32,221 bases of DNA from Bacteroidales bacterium (GCA_021108325.1 JAIORB010000152.1:1-32221), one strand, 5' to 3'; shown: positions 8,859 through 18,160, numbered from the stretch's first letter. Made by a program: numbers and translations. Notes: generated by a model not told the origin, from the letters alone.

Positions 8859-9374
8859 CTATTTTTTTAAATTTAATTGCATTGCAAAATAAGAAAACTT
8901 ATCGTTTATTTTTTCGAAATCATACTTGATTTTTTGTTTTGTAGTTTTAGCCATTACTATTAATCCTAAACCGGCACCACCTTTCGCGGAAATCTCAGCA
9001 TTTGCCAACGATTTTTTATATAATTTATTTACTTCTTCAATAGTCAGATTATTTAATTTATCAAGCCTGGGAATAATCGCATCTTTATTTTTATTCAGAA
9101 TTATGTTTCCTGTATGAATTATAAAGTTTTCCGCTATTTTTTCTACAATAAATCTTGGCGGATAGCTAATTAAAAGTTCATGTTCTTCCTTGTTTAAATC
9201 CGAGTGCTTTAAAATATTGTCTAGGCATTCAACAGATAAAGAATATACTCTCTTTCTAATCATCTTATCATGTTGCTTATGAAACAAATAAGTCTTTAAA
9301 TGGTGTAAAATGTCATCAATAACATCTAAACTCATAAACCCCTTATGGTTGACAACAACATCGTAGCTTTTCAT
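8859..9374 (-). CDS. SiaB-family protein kinase (DUF6272)
   Basis: A 171-residue single-domain kinase of the SiaB family with a GHKL ATPase fold. The N-box is seen as SVECLDNILKH (Glu49, Asn53), and the glycine-rich ATP lid as SAKGGAGLGLIVM (129-141). There are no membrane segments or sensor domain. It is expected to phosphorylate the SiaC-like protein encoded 9 bases downstream, in an anti-sigma-like partner switch. It is the first gene of the unit, so its promoter should lie in 9375-9727, divergent from the phosphate transporter. The usual neighbours siaA (PP2C phosphatase) and siaD are absent, so dephosphorylation must come from elsewhere. Confidence 0.85.
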   Translation of the reverse strand: MKSYDVVVNHKGFMSLDVIDDILHHLKTYLFHKQHDKMIRKRVYSLSVECLDNILKHSDLNKEEHELLISYPPRFIVEKIAENFIIHTGNIILNKNKDAIIPRLDKLNNLTIEEVNKLYKKSLANAEISAKGGAGLGLIVMAKTTKQKIKYDFEKINDKFSYFAMQLNLKK

Positions 9375-9478
9375 AAAACAATAATAGCTGAGCTTTGTAT
9401 ATAATTGGCTAATATATTACTAACCAAAAGATAAAATTAATGTTATTAATTAGAAAACAAAAAAATAGCATAAAAATA

Positions 9479-9510
9479 TTGTAAAACAGCACTCATATAA
9501 TTCATCTTTG
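9479..9510 (+). promoter_or_regulatory. Possible upstream promoter for PiT
   Basis: TTG at 9479-9481 and CATCTTTG at 9503-9510 (seven of eight positions of TAnnTTTG) are separated by 21 bases. It lies about 220 bases before the PiT start, so a long leader would be needed; a second promoter next to the direct repeats is likely. Confidence 0.3.
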
Positions 9511-9623
9511 GCAGTATTTTCGTCTTAACGTTAATCAATGGCTCCTTAGAAATTTAATTAGCCTATAATGTATGTTCAAATAAATATTTTATCTTTTAAT
9601 AATCTGATTATTTTATTAACTTG

Positions 9624-9662
9624 TTAACATTAATTTAACATTGATTTAATTAAAACTTAATC
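9624..9662 (+). promoter_or_regulatory. Pho-box-like array of four 11-bp direct repeats
   Basis: TTAACA (9624), TTAACA (9635), TTAATT (9646) and TTAATC (9657) recur with an exact 11-base period, about one helical turn. Response regulators of the PhoB/PhoP type bind such tandem half-sites: the Bacillus PhoP site is TTAACA-like with about 5-base spacers, and the E. coli Pho box has 11-bp units. The array ends 65 bases before the start codon of a phosphate transporter, and a PhoB-type regulator is encoded just beyond that gene. That the regulator binds here is inference. Confidence 0.6.
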
Positions 9663-9727
9663 ATAAACAACATTTTCATACTGTATATAATATCTACTTT
9701 TAACCCAAATTATAAACAATATTAAAA

Positions 9728-11989
9728 ATGGAAAATTTTTACATCATCCTGGTTGTAATACTCTTTGCACTAGCCATTTCCGATTTAATAGTGGGAGTTA
9801 GTAACGATGCAGTAAACTTTTTAAATTCGGCTATTGGATCTAAAGCTGCACCTCGCTATATTATTATGATAATTGCGAGTATAGGTATTCTTATTGGAAC
9901 AACTTTTTCGAGTGGAATGATGGAGGTTGCCAGAAAAGGGATATTTCATCCGGACCAGTTCTATTTTTCGGAGATAATGATCATATTTCTTGCTGTTATG
10001 CTTACAGATGTTGTATTACTTGATGTATTTAATACATTAGGATTACCTACATCTACAACAGTATCAATTGTATTTGAACTTTTAGGCTCTGCGGTTGCTG
10101 TTTCATTAATTAAAATAAAGCATCTTGGACAAACAGTTGGCGACCTGAATAATTATATAAATTCGGGTAAAGCGCTGGCAATTATATCAGGAATCTTACT
10201 ATCTGTAGTTGTCGCCTTTACTGTAGGTTCAATTGTAATGTACATTACGCGATTAGTATTTTCATTCAATTATAAAAAGACATTTAAATATTTTGGTGCC
10301 ATTTGGGGTGGAATTGCTATTACAGCAATAACATACTTCATACTAATTAAAGGTGCTAAAGGTTCATCGTTTTTAAATGAAAACACAACAGATTGGATTA
10401 AAAGCAACTCCACATTAATTATACTTTACAGTTTTATTGGATGGACAATTTTATTACAATTACTTTATTGGATTGTACGATTAGATATATTAAAAATGAT
10501 CGTTTTAGTAGGAACATTTGCATTGGCAATGGCTTTTGCAGGAAACGATTTAGTAAACTTTATCGGAGTACCTCTGGCTGGTTTAAAATCATTCCAGGCA
10601 TTTATTGCTGAACCCGGAGCTGATCCTGATGGGTTCTTAATGCTTGCATTAACAGGTAAAGCAAAAGCAAATACATACTTACTACTTATAGCCGGTATGA
10701 TAATGGTAGTAACATTGTGGTTATCAAAAAAAGCAAGAAAAGTTACTGAAACCGAAATAAATTTAAGCAGACAGGGTGCCGGTAATGAAAGGTTCGGTTC
10801 AAGTTTTCTTTCCAGAACTATTGTACGAACAGCAATGGATATTGGTAAAACTGTTGAAAAACTCACTCCAGGATCATTTAAAAAAGGTGTATCAAAAAGG
10901 TTTGACCAAACAGAATACAACAATAAATTAAGAAACCAGAAAGATGCACCTTCATTTGATATGGTTAGAGCATCAGTAAATTTAACTGTTGCCAGTATTT
11001 TAATATCTCTGGCAACATCAATGAAACTGCCATTATCAACAACTTATGTTACTTTCATGGTTGCAATGGGTACATCACTCGCCGATAAAGCATGGGGAAG
11101 AGAAAGTGCAGTTTATAGAATTACGGGTGTTGTTACTGTAATTGGAGGATGGTTTATGACCGCCTTCTCTGCCTTCACTGTTGCTTTTTTAATAGCATTA
11201 ATTATAAGCTGGGGAGGAGCTTTTGCAATTTTTGCTTTTGTACTAATTGCATTGTATACAGTAGTTCACACACATATATCTTTCAATAAAAAAGAAGCTG
11301 AAAAACAAAAAGTAAAAAGATTAGCTGATGAAGATTTGCATGCAGAAAATATAATGACAAAATGTTCTTTGGAAGTTAGAAACATGCTTAAATCTGTTGT
11401 GAATTTATTTGCTGATATAGTTGTAGGTTTAACAAACGAAGATCGTAAATTATTAAAGAATGTATGTAAAGAGGTAGATGCTCTTAACACTGATGCCAAA
11501 TACTTAAAAGCTAATGTTCATAATACGCTTCTAAAATTACAAGAAGAAGAAGAAGGCGAAACCGGCCACTTTTATGTTCAGGTTATAGATTACTTAAGAG
11601 AAATGGCACATTCTTTATCTTTTATCTCTAATCCAAGTTTTGAATATATAGATAATAATCATAAACCACTATTAAAAGTCCAAATAGATGAATTAAATGA
11701 ACTTAAAGAAAGTGGCACTGATTTATTTGAGGTAATAATCGATACTATTGATAAGAAACAATTTGAAAACATCCCAAATTTAATTGAGAAACAACAAAGT
11801 ATTCTTAACGACTTAAAAGATTGCAGGAAAAAACAAATTAAAAGAATCAAACATAACGAGGCCGGAACACGAAATAGTATATTGTATTTAGGTGTATTGA
11901 ACGAAGTTCAAAACTTCTTATTACAATCAATTAATCTGGTAAAAGCTCAACGTGACTTTGTGGAATATCAATTAAACAATAAGAAATAG
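9728..11989 (+). CDS. pit: PiT-family inorganic phosphate transporter with PhoU-like tail
   Basis: A 753-residue inner-membrane low-affinity phosphate transporter (PiT/PHO4 family, cation-coupled). The two inverted halves show the signatures GVSNDAVNFLNSAIG (from residue 23) and AGNDLVNFIGVPLAGL (about 272-287). LPTSTTVSIV (about 107) and LPLSTTYVTF (about 434) are the paired helical hairpins. Between the halves lies a long soluble loop. Residues from about 525 to the end are a soluble helical, acidic region that looks like a PhoU/DUF47-type domain, as in other long Bacteroidota PiT proteins; it may regulate uptake in place of a separate accessory protein. Expression is probably governed by the repeat array just upstream. 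Confidence 0.9.
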   Translation: MENFYIILVVILFALAISDLIVGVSNDAVNFLNSAIGSKAAPRYIIMIIASIGILIGTTFSSGMMEVARKGIFHPDQFYFSEIMIIFLAVMLTDVVLLDVFNTLGLPTSTTVSIVFELLGSAVAVSLIKIKHLGQTVGDLNNYINSGKALAIISGILLSVVVAFTVGSIVMYITRLVFSFNYKKTFKYFGAIWGGIAITAITYFILIKGAKGSSFLNENTTDWIKSNSTLIILYSFIGWTILLQLLYWIVRLDILKMIVLVGTFALAMAFAGNDLVNFIGVPLAGLKSFQAFIAEPGADPDGFLMLALTGKAKANTYLLLIAGMIMVVTLWLSKKARKVTETEINLSRQGAGNERFGSSFLSRTIVRTAMDIGKTVEKLTPGSFKKGVSKRFDQTEYNNKLRNQKDAPSFDMVRASVNLTVASILISLATSMKLPLSTTYVTFMVAMGTSLADKAWGRESAVYRITGVVTVIGGWFMTAFSAFTVAFLIALIISWGGAFAIFAFVLIALYTVVHTHISFNKKEAEKQKVKRLADEDLHAENIMTKCSLEVRNMLKSVVNLFADIVVGLTNEDRKLLKNVCKEVDALNTDAKYLKANVHNTLLKLQEEEEGETGHFYVQVIDYLREMAHSLSFISNPSFEYIDNNHKPLLKVQIDELNELKESGTDLFEVIIDTIDKKQFENIPNLIEKQQSILNDLKDCRKKQIKRIKHNEAGTRNSILYLGVLNEVQNFLLQSINLVKAQRDFVEYQLNNKK

Positions 11990-12007
11990 TATAAAACTTA
12001 CCTGAAT

Positions 12008-12036
12008 AAAAAAGCTCGGTTTTTCCGAGCTTTTTT
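12008..12036. terminator. Bidirectional terminator, PiT / response regulator
   Basis: A perfect 12-bp stem (AAAAAAGCTCGG with CCGAGCTTTTTT) around a five-T loop. It lies between two convergent genes and has the A/T-run symmetry needed to serve both. Confidence 0.9.
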
Positions 12037-12050
12037 ATATCCATTTTATA

Positions 12051-12746
12051 TTAATCGACAAATTTATATCCAACTCCTTTTATTGTTTTAATATGACCTT
12101 CACCAATCTTCTCTCTTAACTTTCGTATATGAACATCAATAGTTCTGTCACCAACAATAATATTATCGCCCCACACAGCACTGAAAATCTCGTCACGAGT
12201 AAAAACTCTGTCAGGCTTTGTAATTAAAAGAACTAATAATTCAAACTCCTTTTTAGGAAGAATTAACTCCTCTCCGTCCTTAATTACAATATATTTTTCT
12301 CTGTCAATAATTAGATTTGATTGTTTAATGATAAGATTTTCTCCTTTTTCATCTTCGTTAACATCCTTAAATCTTTTTAACAAAGCTTTTATTCTGCTAA
12401 CTATAACTTTTGGTTTTACAGGTTTTGTAATATAATCATCTCCACCTGCATCAAACCCTGCTATTTGAGAATAATCTTCGCCCCTTGCCGTTAAAAAAGC
12501 TATTATCGTATTTTTAAAATTCTTATTTTGTCTTAATATTTCACAAGTTTCAATACCATCCATTTCGGGCATCATTACATCCAGCAATATTAAATGAGGG
12601 TTAATTTTCTTAGCCTTCTCAATGGCTTCTTTACCATTCTGTGCAGTATGAACTTCATACCCTTCTTTGTTGATATTGTAACTCAAAAATTCCAATATAT
12701 CCGGCTCGTCATCAACAAGCAATATTCTAAAATCTTTGTTATTCAT
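12051..12746 (-). CDS. OmpR/PhoB-family response regulator
   Basis: A 231-residue two-domain response regulator. The receiver (about 6-120) has the acid pair Asp12/Asp13, phosphoacceptor Asp56 in LLDVMMPEMDG, Thr86 and Lys108 in TKPVKP. The C-terminal winged helix (about 135-231) has the OmpR/PhoB pattern, with FELLVLL, RDEIFSAVWG, DRTIDVHIRKLREKIG and IKTIKGVGYKF. No histidine kinase is encoded next to it, so its partner lies elsewhere or has been separated. The position, convergent with PiT and close to two envelope-uptake gene sets, makes a PhoB-like role attractive. That is inference: this subfamily also contains regulators with other signals. Confidence 0.85.
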   Translation of the reverse strand: MNNKDFRILLVDDEPDILEFLSYNINKEGYEVHTAQNGKEAIEKAKKINPHLILLDVMMPEMDGIETCEILRQNKNFKNTIIAFLTARGEDYSQIAGFDAGGDDYITKPVKPKVIVSRIKALLKRFKDVNEDEKGENLIIKQSNLIIDREKYIVIKDGEELILPKKEFELLVLLITKPDRVFTRDEIFSAVWGDNIIVGDRTIDVHIRKLREKIGEGHIKTIKGVGYKFVD

Positions 12747-12984
12747 ATTTCAAGTTTTTTATTAAATCCTAATCGACTAAAATACAACAATATTATACAC
12801 ATCAGTATAAGTTGTGTTTAAATCTATATTATGATAAAGTTAACAAAAAAAATACAACACTATTTATTAATATAATATTAAAATTCTGATAATAAGATTT
12901 AAAACATGTACTTGTTTCTTTGCATTGTAAATAATAAAAACGAAAACAATTTAAAATTTTAATAAACTAAAACAGAAAATTACA
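12747..12984. promoter_or_regulatory. Divergent control region, regulator / lipoprotein
   Basis: A 238-base AT-rich gap between the divergently transcribed response regulator and lipoprotein genes. On the plus strand a TTTCTTTG (12916-12923 region) resembles a -7 box without a clear partner. A single TTAACA occurs at 12840-12845, but it is not repeated at 11-base steps. No gene seen. Confidence 0.4.
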
Positions 12985-14397
12985 ATGAAAAGAAATTATT
13001 TAAAACTAACAGCTGCTATTTTAGTTGCATTAACAATCGGTTTTACATCATGTAACGATGATGATGATAACGACCCTATTGTTGAAGAAGAAAACTTTTA
13101 TAAAATTGGTACAACAGTTTATACTTTTGATAAAGAAGCTAAAACTGTTACTATTAACGATAATGGTGAAGGCACAGGTACCAAAACTTTATCTGCTGAT
13201 ACAACCTGGATTCTTGATGGATTCGTATTTGTTGAAGATGGGCAAACACTAAGCATTGAACCCGGAACAATGGTTCAGGGAAAACCCGGCCAGGCAGAAA
13301 ATGCCAGTGCATTAATCATTAAACAAGGTGGTACAATTATGGCCGAAGGAACCGCTACTCAGCCAATCGTTTTTACCGGATTAGGTGATACATATGATGG
13401 TAGTGGTTACATGACTCAGGTACAAGGTTTATGGGGTGGTATTATCGTTTTAGGTAAAGCTACAACAAATAACACTATTCAAAAACGAATCGAAGGTGTT
13501 CCTGAACAATTTGCTGCTTATTATGGTGGTGATAACGATGCTGATAATTCCGGAATTTTAAAATATATCTCTATCCGTCATGGTGGAACTGATATTGGTT
13601 CCGGTAACGAAATTAACGGCTTAACATTAGGTGGCGTTGGTAGCGGAACTACTATTGAATATATAGAAGTAGTTTCTAATGTTGACGACGGGGTTGAATT
13701 TTTTGGTGGTGCTCCAAACTTAAAGCATATATTAGTTGCTTATTGTGGTGATGATTCTTACGATTATGATGAAGGCTACCATGGTAAAGGTCAGTTTTGG
13801 GTAACTATTCAAAGTGAAAACTCCGGTGACCGTTTAGGTGAGCATGACGGTGGCGATGGCGATGATGAAACAGCAGAACCTTACGCTAAACCGGTTATCT
13901 ATAATGCAACTTATATTGGAAACGGAAACGGAAGAGTTATTACTTTCCGTGACAATGCCGGTGGGACTTATGCAAATTCAATTTTTGCTTCGCAAGCTAA
14001 AGGTATTAATGTTGAATTTCGTGATGATAAACACAATAGTTTGGATCAAATGCTTACTGAAGGAAACCTTGTTCTAAAAAATAACTTATTCAATCTAATA
14101 GCTGATAATACCGAAGCCAATGCGTTAAAAGTATCTGAAGAAAAAGGAACGGCTCCTGCTTCTACGGCTGATGATTTGTTGGCACATTTTAACGATAACA
14201 ATAATGCTATTGCAAATCTTGCAACTGTTGGATTTATTGATGATGAATATTTATTAATACCTGCTTCAGGCGAAGCTAATGCAGGTGTAACTCCAACAGA
14301 TTCATGGTTTGACAATGTAACTTACCAGGGAGCTTTCCAACCGGGTGGAAGCAACTGGGCTGAAGGCTGGACATTAACTTTTAGTTCTTCAAAATAA
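12985..14397 (+). CDS. Surface lipoprotein with beta-helix-like repeats, copy 1
   Basis: A 470-residue lipoprotein. The signal peptide ends in GFTSC (Cys23), followed at once by NDDDDNDP; such an acidic stretch is a known surface-export signal for Bacteroidota lipoproteins. The body has repeated short hydrophobic turns with Gly and Asn/Asp (DGQTLSIEPGTMVQ, NASALIIKQGGTIMAEGT, GLWGGIIVLGKA, EINGLTLGGVGSGTTIEYIE), as in right-handed parallel beta-helices. Acidic clusters (GGDNDADNSG, CGDDSYDYDEGY) could bind metal. A clear paralog is encoded at 22733-24088. A TonB-dependent receptor follows after 89 bases, so it may capture ligand for that receptor. I do not know its ligand; phosphate-containing compounds are only a context guess. 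Confidence 0.8.
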   Translation: MKRNYLKLTAAILVALTIGFTSCNDDDDNDPIVEEENFYKIGTTVYTFDKEAKTVTINDNGEGTGTKTLSADTTWILDGFVFVEDGQTLSIEPGTMVQGKPGQAENASALIIKQGGTIMAEGTATQPIVFTGLGDTYDGSGYMTQVQGLWGGIIVLGKATTNNTIQKRIEGVPEQFAAYYGGDNDADNSGILKYISIRHGGTDIGSGNEINGLTLGGVGSGTTIEYIEVVSNVDDGVEFFGGAPNLKHILVAYCGDDSYDYDEGYHGKGQFWVTIQSENSGDRLGEHDGGDGDDETAEPYAKPVIYNATYIGNGNGRVITFRDNAGGTYANSIFASQAKGINVEFRDDKHNSLDQMLTEGNLVLKNNLFNLIADNTEANALKVSEEKGTAPASTADDLLAHFNDNNNAIANLATVGFIDDEYLLIPASGEANAGVTPTDSWFDNVTYQGAFQPGGSNWAEGWTLTFSSSK

Positions 14398-14419
14398 AAT
14401 AAGGTTCATATTAAATTGA

Positions 14420-14452
14420 GGCTGGTAGTTTGTATTGACTACCAGTCTTTAT
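14420..14452 (+). terminator. Hairpin between lipoprotein and TonB receptor genes
   Basis: CTGGTAGT (14422-14429) pairs with ACTACCAG (14438-14445), extendable by two pairs, followed by TCTTTA. The T-tract is poor, so it may end only part of transcription and leave more mRNA for the lipoprotein than for the receptor. Confidence 0.5.
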
Positions 14453-14486
14453 TAGTTAAAAAATCAATTATTTAGTACAAAGGCAA

Positions 14487-17297
14487 ATGAGCAGAAAAAT
14501 ATTTTTAATAATCGGCATTATTTTAATTTTTTCCATCCGGATTTTTTCGCAGACAGGAATTTTACGCGGTAATGTTTTTGATGAAAAAACAGGTGAAACT
14601 TTGATTGGAGCAACTATAATGTTACCGGGAACTACTATTGGAGTATCCACAGATTTTGATGGAAATTACAGTTTAACATTACCTGTTGGGAAACACGAAA
14701 TTAAAATTTCATATATTTCATACGAGACAAAAAAATTCTCTGACATAATTATAAAACCAGGTGAAATAACTATTTTAAATACATCACTCGGTGAAGCTAC
14801 ATTAGATATTGAAGCAGTTGTTGTTACAGCAAAAGCCACCCAAAAAACCGAAAGCGCTTTACAAGTTTTACAGAAAAAAGCTCCTCAGGTAATGGACGGT
14901 ATTTCGTCCGAACAAATTACAAAATTAGGTGACAGCAATGCGGCACAAGCTCTTAAAAGAGTTACAGGTGTTTCAGTTCAGGACGGAAAATATGTTTTTG
15001 TTCGTGGCTTAAGCGAACGATATACAAAAGTAACTTTTAATGGTGCAGAAATTCCTGCCCTTGATCCTGAAAGAAATACAGTTCAACTGGATATTTTCCC
15101 AAGTAACATTATTGAAAATATTATTGTTAATAAAACATTTACACCTGATATGCCTGGAGAATCAACCGGTGGACAGGTAGATATTATTACAAAAGACTTC
15201 CCTGAAAAGTTTACATTCCAATTCTCAACTTCGTTTTCGTACAATCCTCAAGCCAACTTAAACGAAGATTTTATAACATACAACGGGGGAAATACCGACT
15301 GGTTAGGTATTGATGATGGTACTCGCAATATTCCTGCGGTTGCACAAGATGCATTAAACAGAATGGTAAATGAAAATTACAATCAAATTAATCAGGTTTA
15401 CTTCACTACTCAGGAATTGAATGATATTTCGAATTCATTTTCTACTGAGATGGAACCAATTAAGAGAAAATCATTTTTAAATAACAGCGAAAAAATCTCG
15501 CTTGGAGATCAGGTTCAACTCTTTGGAAAAGCTTTAGGCTATAATCTTGGATTAAGCTATGAAAATTCTTTTGATTTTTATGATGATGGAATTTTTGGAG
15601 AATATGAAGATGCCACAAATGTTCCACGACGTAAAATTAACGACACAAAAGGAGAAGAGAATAATAAAATTTCTGCATTAGTAAATCTGAGTTACAAATT
15701 AAATAACAATAACAAAGTCGGATTCAGATATTTTCATAATCAAAGTGGCACAAGTCAGGCACGATACAGGGAAGGTTATTTCAATTACGAAGACAGTTAC
15801 GACCAGGACCGTATTCTTACCTACGTTGAAAGGAAATTTGATAATTTTCAATTACATGGCAAACACGTTTTCCCTAATATGAATAACAGTATTGTCGAAT
15901 GGCAAAGTTCATATACCATAATGAATCAGGATGAACCGGATTTAAGATTTTTCGAAAATCTATACGATATAAATGGAACTGACACTATTTTCAGAACCAA
16001 AACAAACGATAAACCGGCAAGATATTATCGTAATATGGACGAAATAAATACAAGTAATAAAATTGATTTTGAAACTCCTGTTACACTTTTTTCTAAATCA
16101 GCAAAAATTAAAATTGGTGGTAATTACGATTACAAATCACGTAATTTGGATGATATAAAGTTCGATTTATTCAGCTCAGCAACTATTTTACCGGGGAGTG
16201 ATATAAGTTACTATTTAGAAAATGAAATTATTAGCCAAGACAATCCTTTAGGATATTATTATACTGCCGATCATTTTCAAAACTTAAATAATAGTCAGGA
16301 TGCCTACCTGCAAGTTATTGCCGGATATGCCATGATAGATTTTCCGTTAACCGAAAAATTCAGAATGCTTACAGGTGCAAGAATTGAAGTAAGCGAATTA
16401 CATACTGAAGATAAATTACCTGAAAATCACTCCTTAAGAGACAATACTACAAGTAATTTCCTGGATATTCTACCATCACTCAATTTAACTTATACGCTAG
16501 TCGAGAATATGAATTTAAGGTTTGCATACTCAAGGACTATTGCACGTCCTAACTTTAAAGAAATCGGGCCAACTTATTACGATTTTATAACAAGTGAGAC
16601 TGTAACCGGAAATTCTGATCTTAACAGAACAACAATTGACAATTTAGATTTAAGATGGGAATATTTTTTTAAACCCGGTGAAAAAATTGCACTAAGCGGA
16701 TTTTATAAATATTTTACGGATCCGATCGAAAAGAAATTAGCTGTTGATGTAAATAACCGTGAATTCTTTTACGAAAATTCTGAACCAATTACTTTATATG
16801 GTGCTGAGGTAGAACTTAGGAAAAAACTCGATTTCATTCCATTCTTGAAAGATTTTACCGCAGGTGGTAATTTTGCATATATTAAATCAATTTATAAAAT
16901 ACCTGCAGATGAGTTAGCCGTAATCAGAGCATCCGACCCTGACAGAAGTGATACAAGACCAATGCAAGGTCAAGCTCCATATATTCTTAATGCATTTTTA
17001 AACTATTACCATACTGATTTAAAACTGGATGCTAATATTGGATTCAATATTTCAGGTGAAAAACTGGTTTTAATTACACAAAAAGGTACTCCTTATGGAT
17101 ATGAACAACCGGAACCTTCGCTGAATATTAATATTACGAAAGGTATTGGAGAGAAAATATCCGTTGAATTTTCTGTTAACAATATTCTTGACTCAGATTA
17201 CTCTATTGTACACCACTATGATGAAGGTGATGAATATTATACAAAATACAGCAAAGGAAGAAGCTTTGGAATATCTGTTAAATATTTAATCAAATAG
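14487..17297 (+). CDS. TonB-dependent outer-membrane receptor
   Basis: A 936-residue TonB-dependent receptor. A signal peptide (1-21, ending IFSQ) is followed by a carboxypeptidase-regulatory-like domain (about 24-110, with GNVFDEKTGETLIGATI and STDFDGNYSL), a plug domain (about 130-240, with DSNAAQALKRVTGVSVQDG, YVFVRGLSERYTKVTFNG and a PGESTGGQVDI segment) and a 22-strand barrel ending in an aromatic-rich strand (GISVKYLIK). No SusD partner is present. The likely substrate-binding partner is the preceding lipoprotein. The receptor resembles iron- or phosphate-linked rather than glycan SusC receptors, but substrate cannot be read from the sequence. The LRR lipoprotein gene follows after three bases. 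Confidence 0.9.
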   Translation: MSRKIFLIIGIILIFSIRIFSQTGILRGNVFDEKTGETLIGATIMLPGTTIGVSTDFDGNYSLTLPVGKHEIKISYISYETKKFSDIIIKPGEITILNTSLGEATLDIEAVVVTAKATQKTESALQVLQKKAPQVMDGISSEQITKLGDSNAAQALKRVTGVSVQDGKYVFVRGLSERYTKVTFNGAEIPALDPERNTVQLDIFPSNIIENIIVNKTFTPDMPGESTGGQVDIITKDFPEKFTFQFSTSFSYNPQANLNEDFITYNGGNTDWLGIDDGTRNIPAVAQDALNRMVNENYNQINQVYFTTQELNDISNSFSTEMEPIKRKSFLNNSEKISLGDQVQLFGKALGYNLGLSYENSFDFYDDGIFGEYEDATNVPRRKINDTKGEENNKISALVNLSYKLNNNNKVGFRYFHNQSGTSQARYREGYFNYEDSYDQDRILTYVERKFDNFQLHGKHVFPNMNNSIVEWQSSYTIMNQDEPDLRFFENLYDINGTDTIFRTKTNDKPARYYRNMDEINTSNKIDFETPVTLFSKSAKIKIGGNYDYKSRNLDDIKFDLFSSATILPGSDISYYLENEIISQDNPLGYYYTADHFQNLNNSQDAYLQVIAGYAMIDFPLTEKFRMLTGARIEVSELHTEDKLPENHSLRDNTTSNFLDILPSLNLTYTLVENMNLRFAYSRTIARPNFKEIGPTYYDFITSETVTGNSDLNRTTIDNLDLRWEYFFKPGEKIALSGFYKYFTDPIEKKLAVDVNNREFFYENSEPITLYGAEVELRKKLDFIPFLKDFTAGGNFAYIKSIYKIPADELAVIRASDPDRSDTRPMQGQAPYILNAFLNYYHTDLKLDANIGFNISGEKLVLITQKGTPYGYEQPEPSLNINITKGIGEKISVEFSVNNILDSDYSIVHHYDEGDEYYTKYSKGRSFGISVKYLIK

Positions 17298-17300
17298 AGT

Positions 17301-18086
17301 ATGAAAAAGCATATAAAATATATAAAAACAGTCTGCTCGTTTGTAATTCTTGTGGCTATTCTTTTAATAGGAATCAGCTGTAAGAACGAAAAAACGGCTC
17401 ATGAGCAATTTTCGGGCGCCGATTCCCGAAAATTGCTCCCTTATGAAGAATTAACTCGGGCAAAACGATTTGAATCGCTTGAAGAAGCTTTCCAAAACCC
17501 GAACAAGGTATATAAGTTAATTTTATTTAATCAGCACCTTGAATCTCTACCTGAAAATATTGATAAGCTTACCTGGCTAAACAGCCTTGAGCTTACAAGG
17601 AATCAACTCACAACACTACCTGGTACAATTGTAAACCTGCATGTTTTACAAAGCTTATATCTTTCGGAGAATAAATTTATTCATTGGCCAAATGAAGTTT
17701 TTCTACTGCAAAATTTAAAACGATTAGATTTGTCAAATAATAGTTTAACGCAAATTCCTGATGAAATTACTCAATTGAAAAACCTTGAAGAACTTCATTT
17801 GAATAATGTATCGTTAAAAGTTATCAATAAAAATTTGTTTAAACTGGATAGTTTAAAAGTACTTGTTTTGTCTCATAATCAGATTAATTCAATACCCGCC
17901 GAAATATTCAAACTAAAGAATTTGCAAAAATTAGATTTATCGCATAATCAATTGAATTTTTTACCACAAGAAATAAGTGAATTAAAAAAACTTGAGAAAC
18001 TTGAACTGGAAGGGAATCAATTTGTAAAACATTATATCGACAGTACTTTAAAGAAACTATTACCAAATACAATCATTAGATATTAA
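17301..18086 (+). CDS. Leucine-rich-repeat lipoprotein
   Basis: A 261-residue lipoprotein with signal peptide and lipobox ending GISC (Cys27). From about residue 68 it carries about seven leucine-rich repeats of 23 residues with the pattern LxxLxLxxNxLxxLPxxI (for example LNSLELTRNQLTTLPGTI and LQKLDLSHNQLNFLPQEI). LRR proteins are protein- or ligand-binding scaffolds. It starts three bases after the TonB-receptor stop and is surely co-transcribed with it, so it probably works with the receptor at the envelope, although no such role is established for this family. Confidence 0.85.
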   Translation: MKKHIKYIKTVCSFVILVAILLIGISCKNEKTAHEQFSGADSRKLLPYEELTRAKRFESLEEAFQNPNKVYKLILFNQHLESLPENIDKLTWLNSLELTRNQLTTLPGTIVNLHVLQSLYLSENKFIHWPNEVFLLQNLKRLDLSNNSLTQIPDEITQLKNLEELHLNNVSLKVINKNLFKLDSLKVLVLSHNQINSIPAEIFKLKNLQKLDLSHNQLNFLPQEISELKKLEKLELEGNQFVKHYIDSTLKKLLPNTIIRY

Positions 18087-18160
18087 AAATATTTTATACA
18101 TCATTCTAAATTCATCGTATATAAAAAAGCGTTATATTTAGAACATTAAATTTTATTATC

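Larger units (their letters stand above)
9375..9727. promoter_or_regulatory. Divergent control region, SiaB unit / PiT
   Basis: A 353-base gap without a gene. It must hold the promoter of the minus-strand SiaB unit, for which I see no clean consensus. It also holds a plus-strand candidate (TTG at 9479-9481, CATCTTTG at 9503-9510) and the four-repeat Pho-box-like array at 9624-9662. Confidence 0.55.

Noticed and set aside
10465..10923. 152-codon open frame opposite the PiT gene
   Set aside because: It lies fully antisense within a strongly conserved transporter gene and its translation has no recognisable domain.
14046..14315. 89-codon open frame opposite the first lipoprotein gene
   Set aside because: Antisense shadow of a protein confirmed by its paralog.
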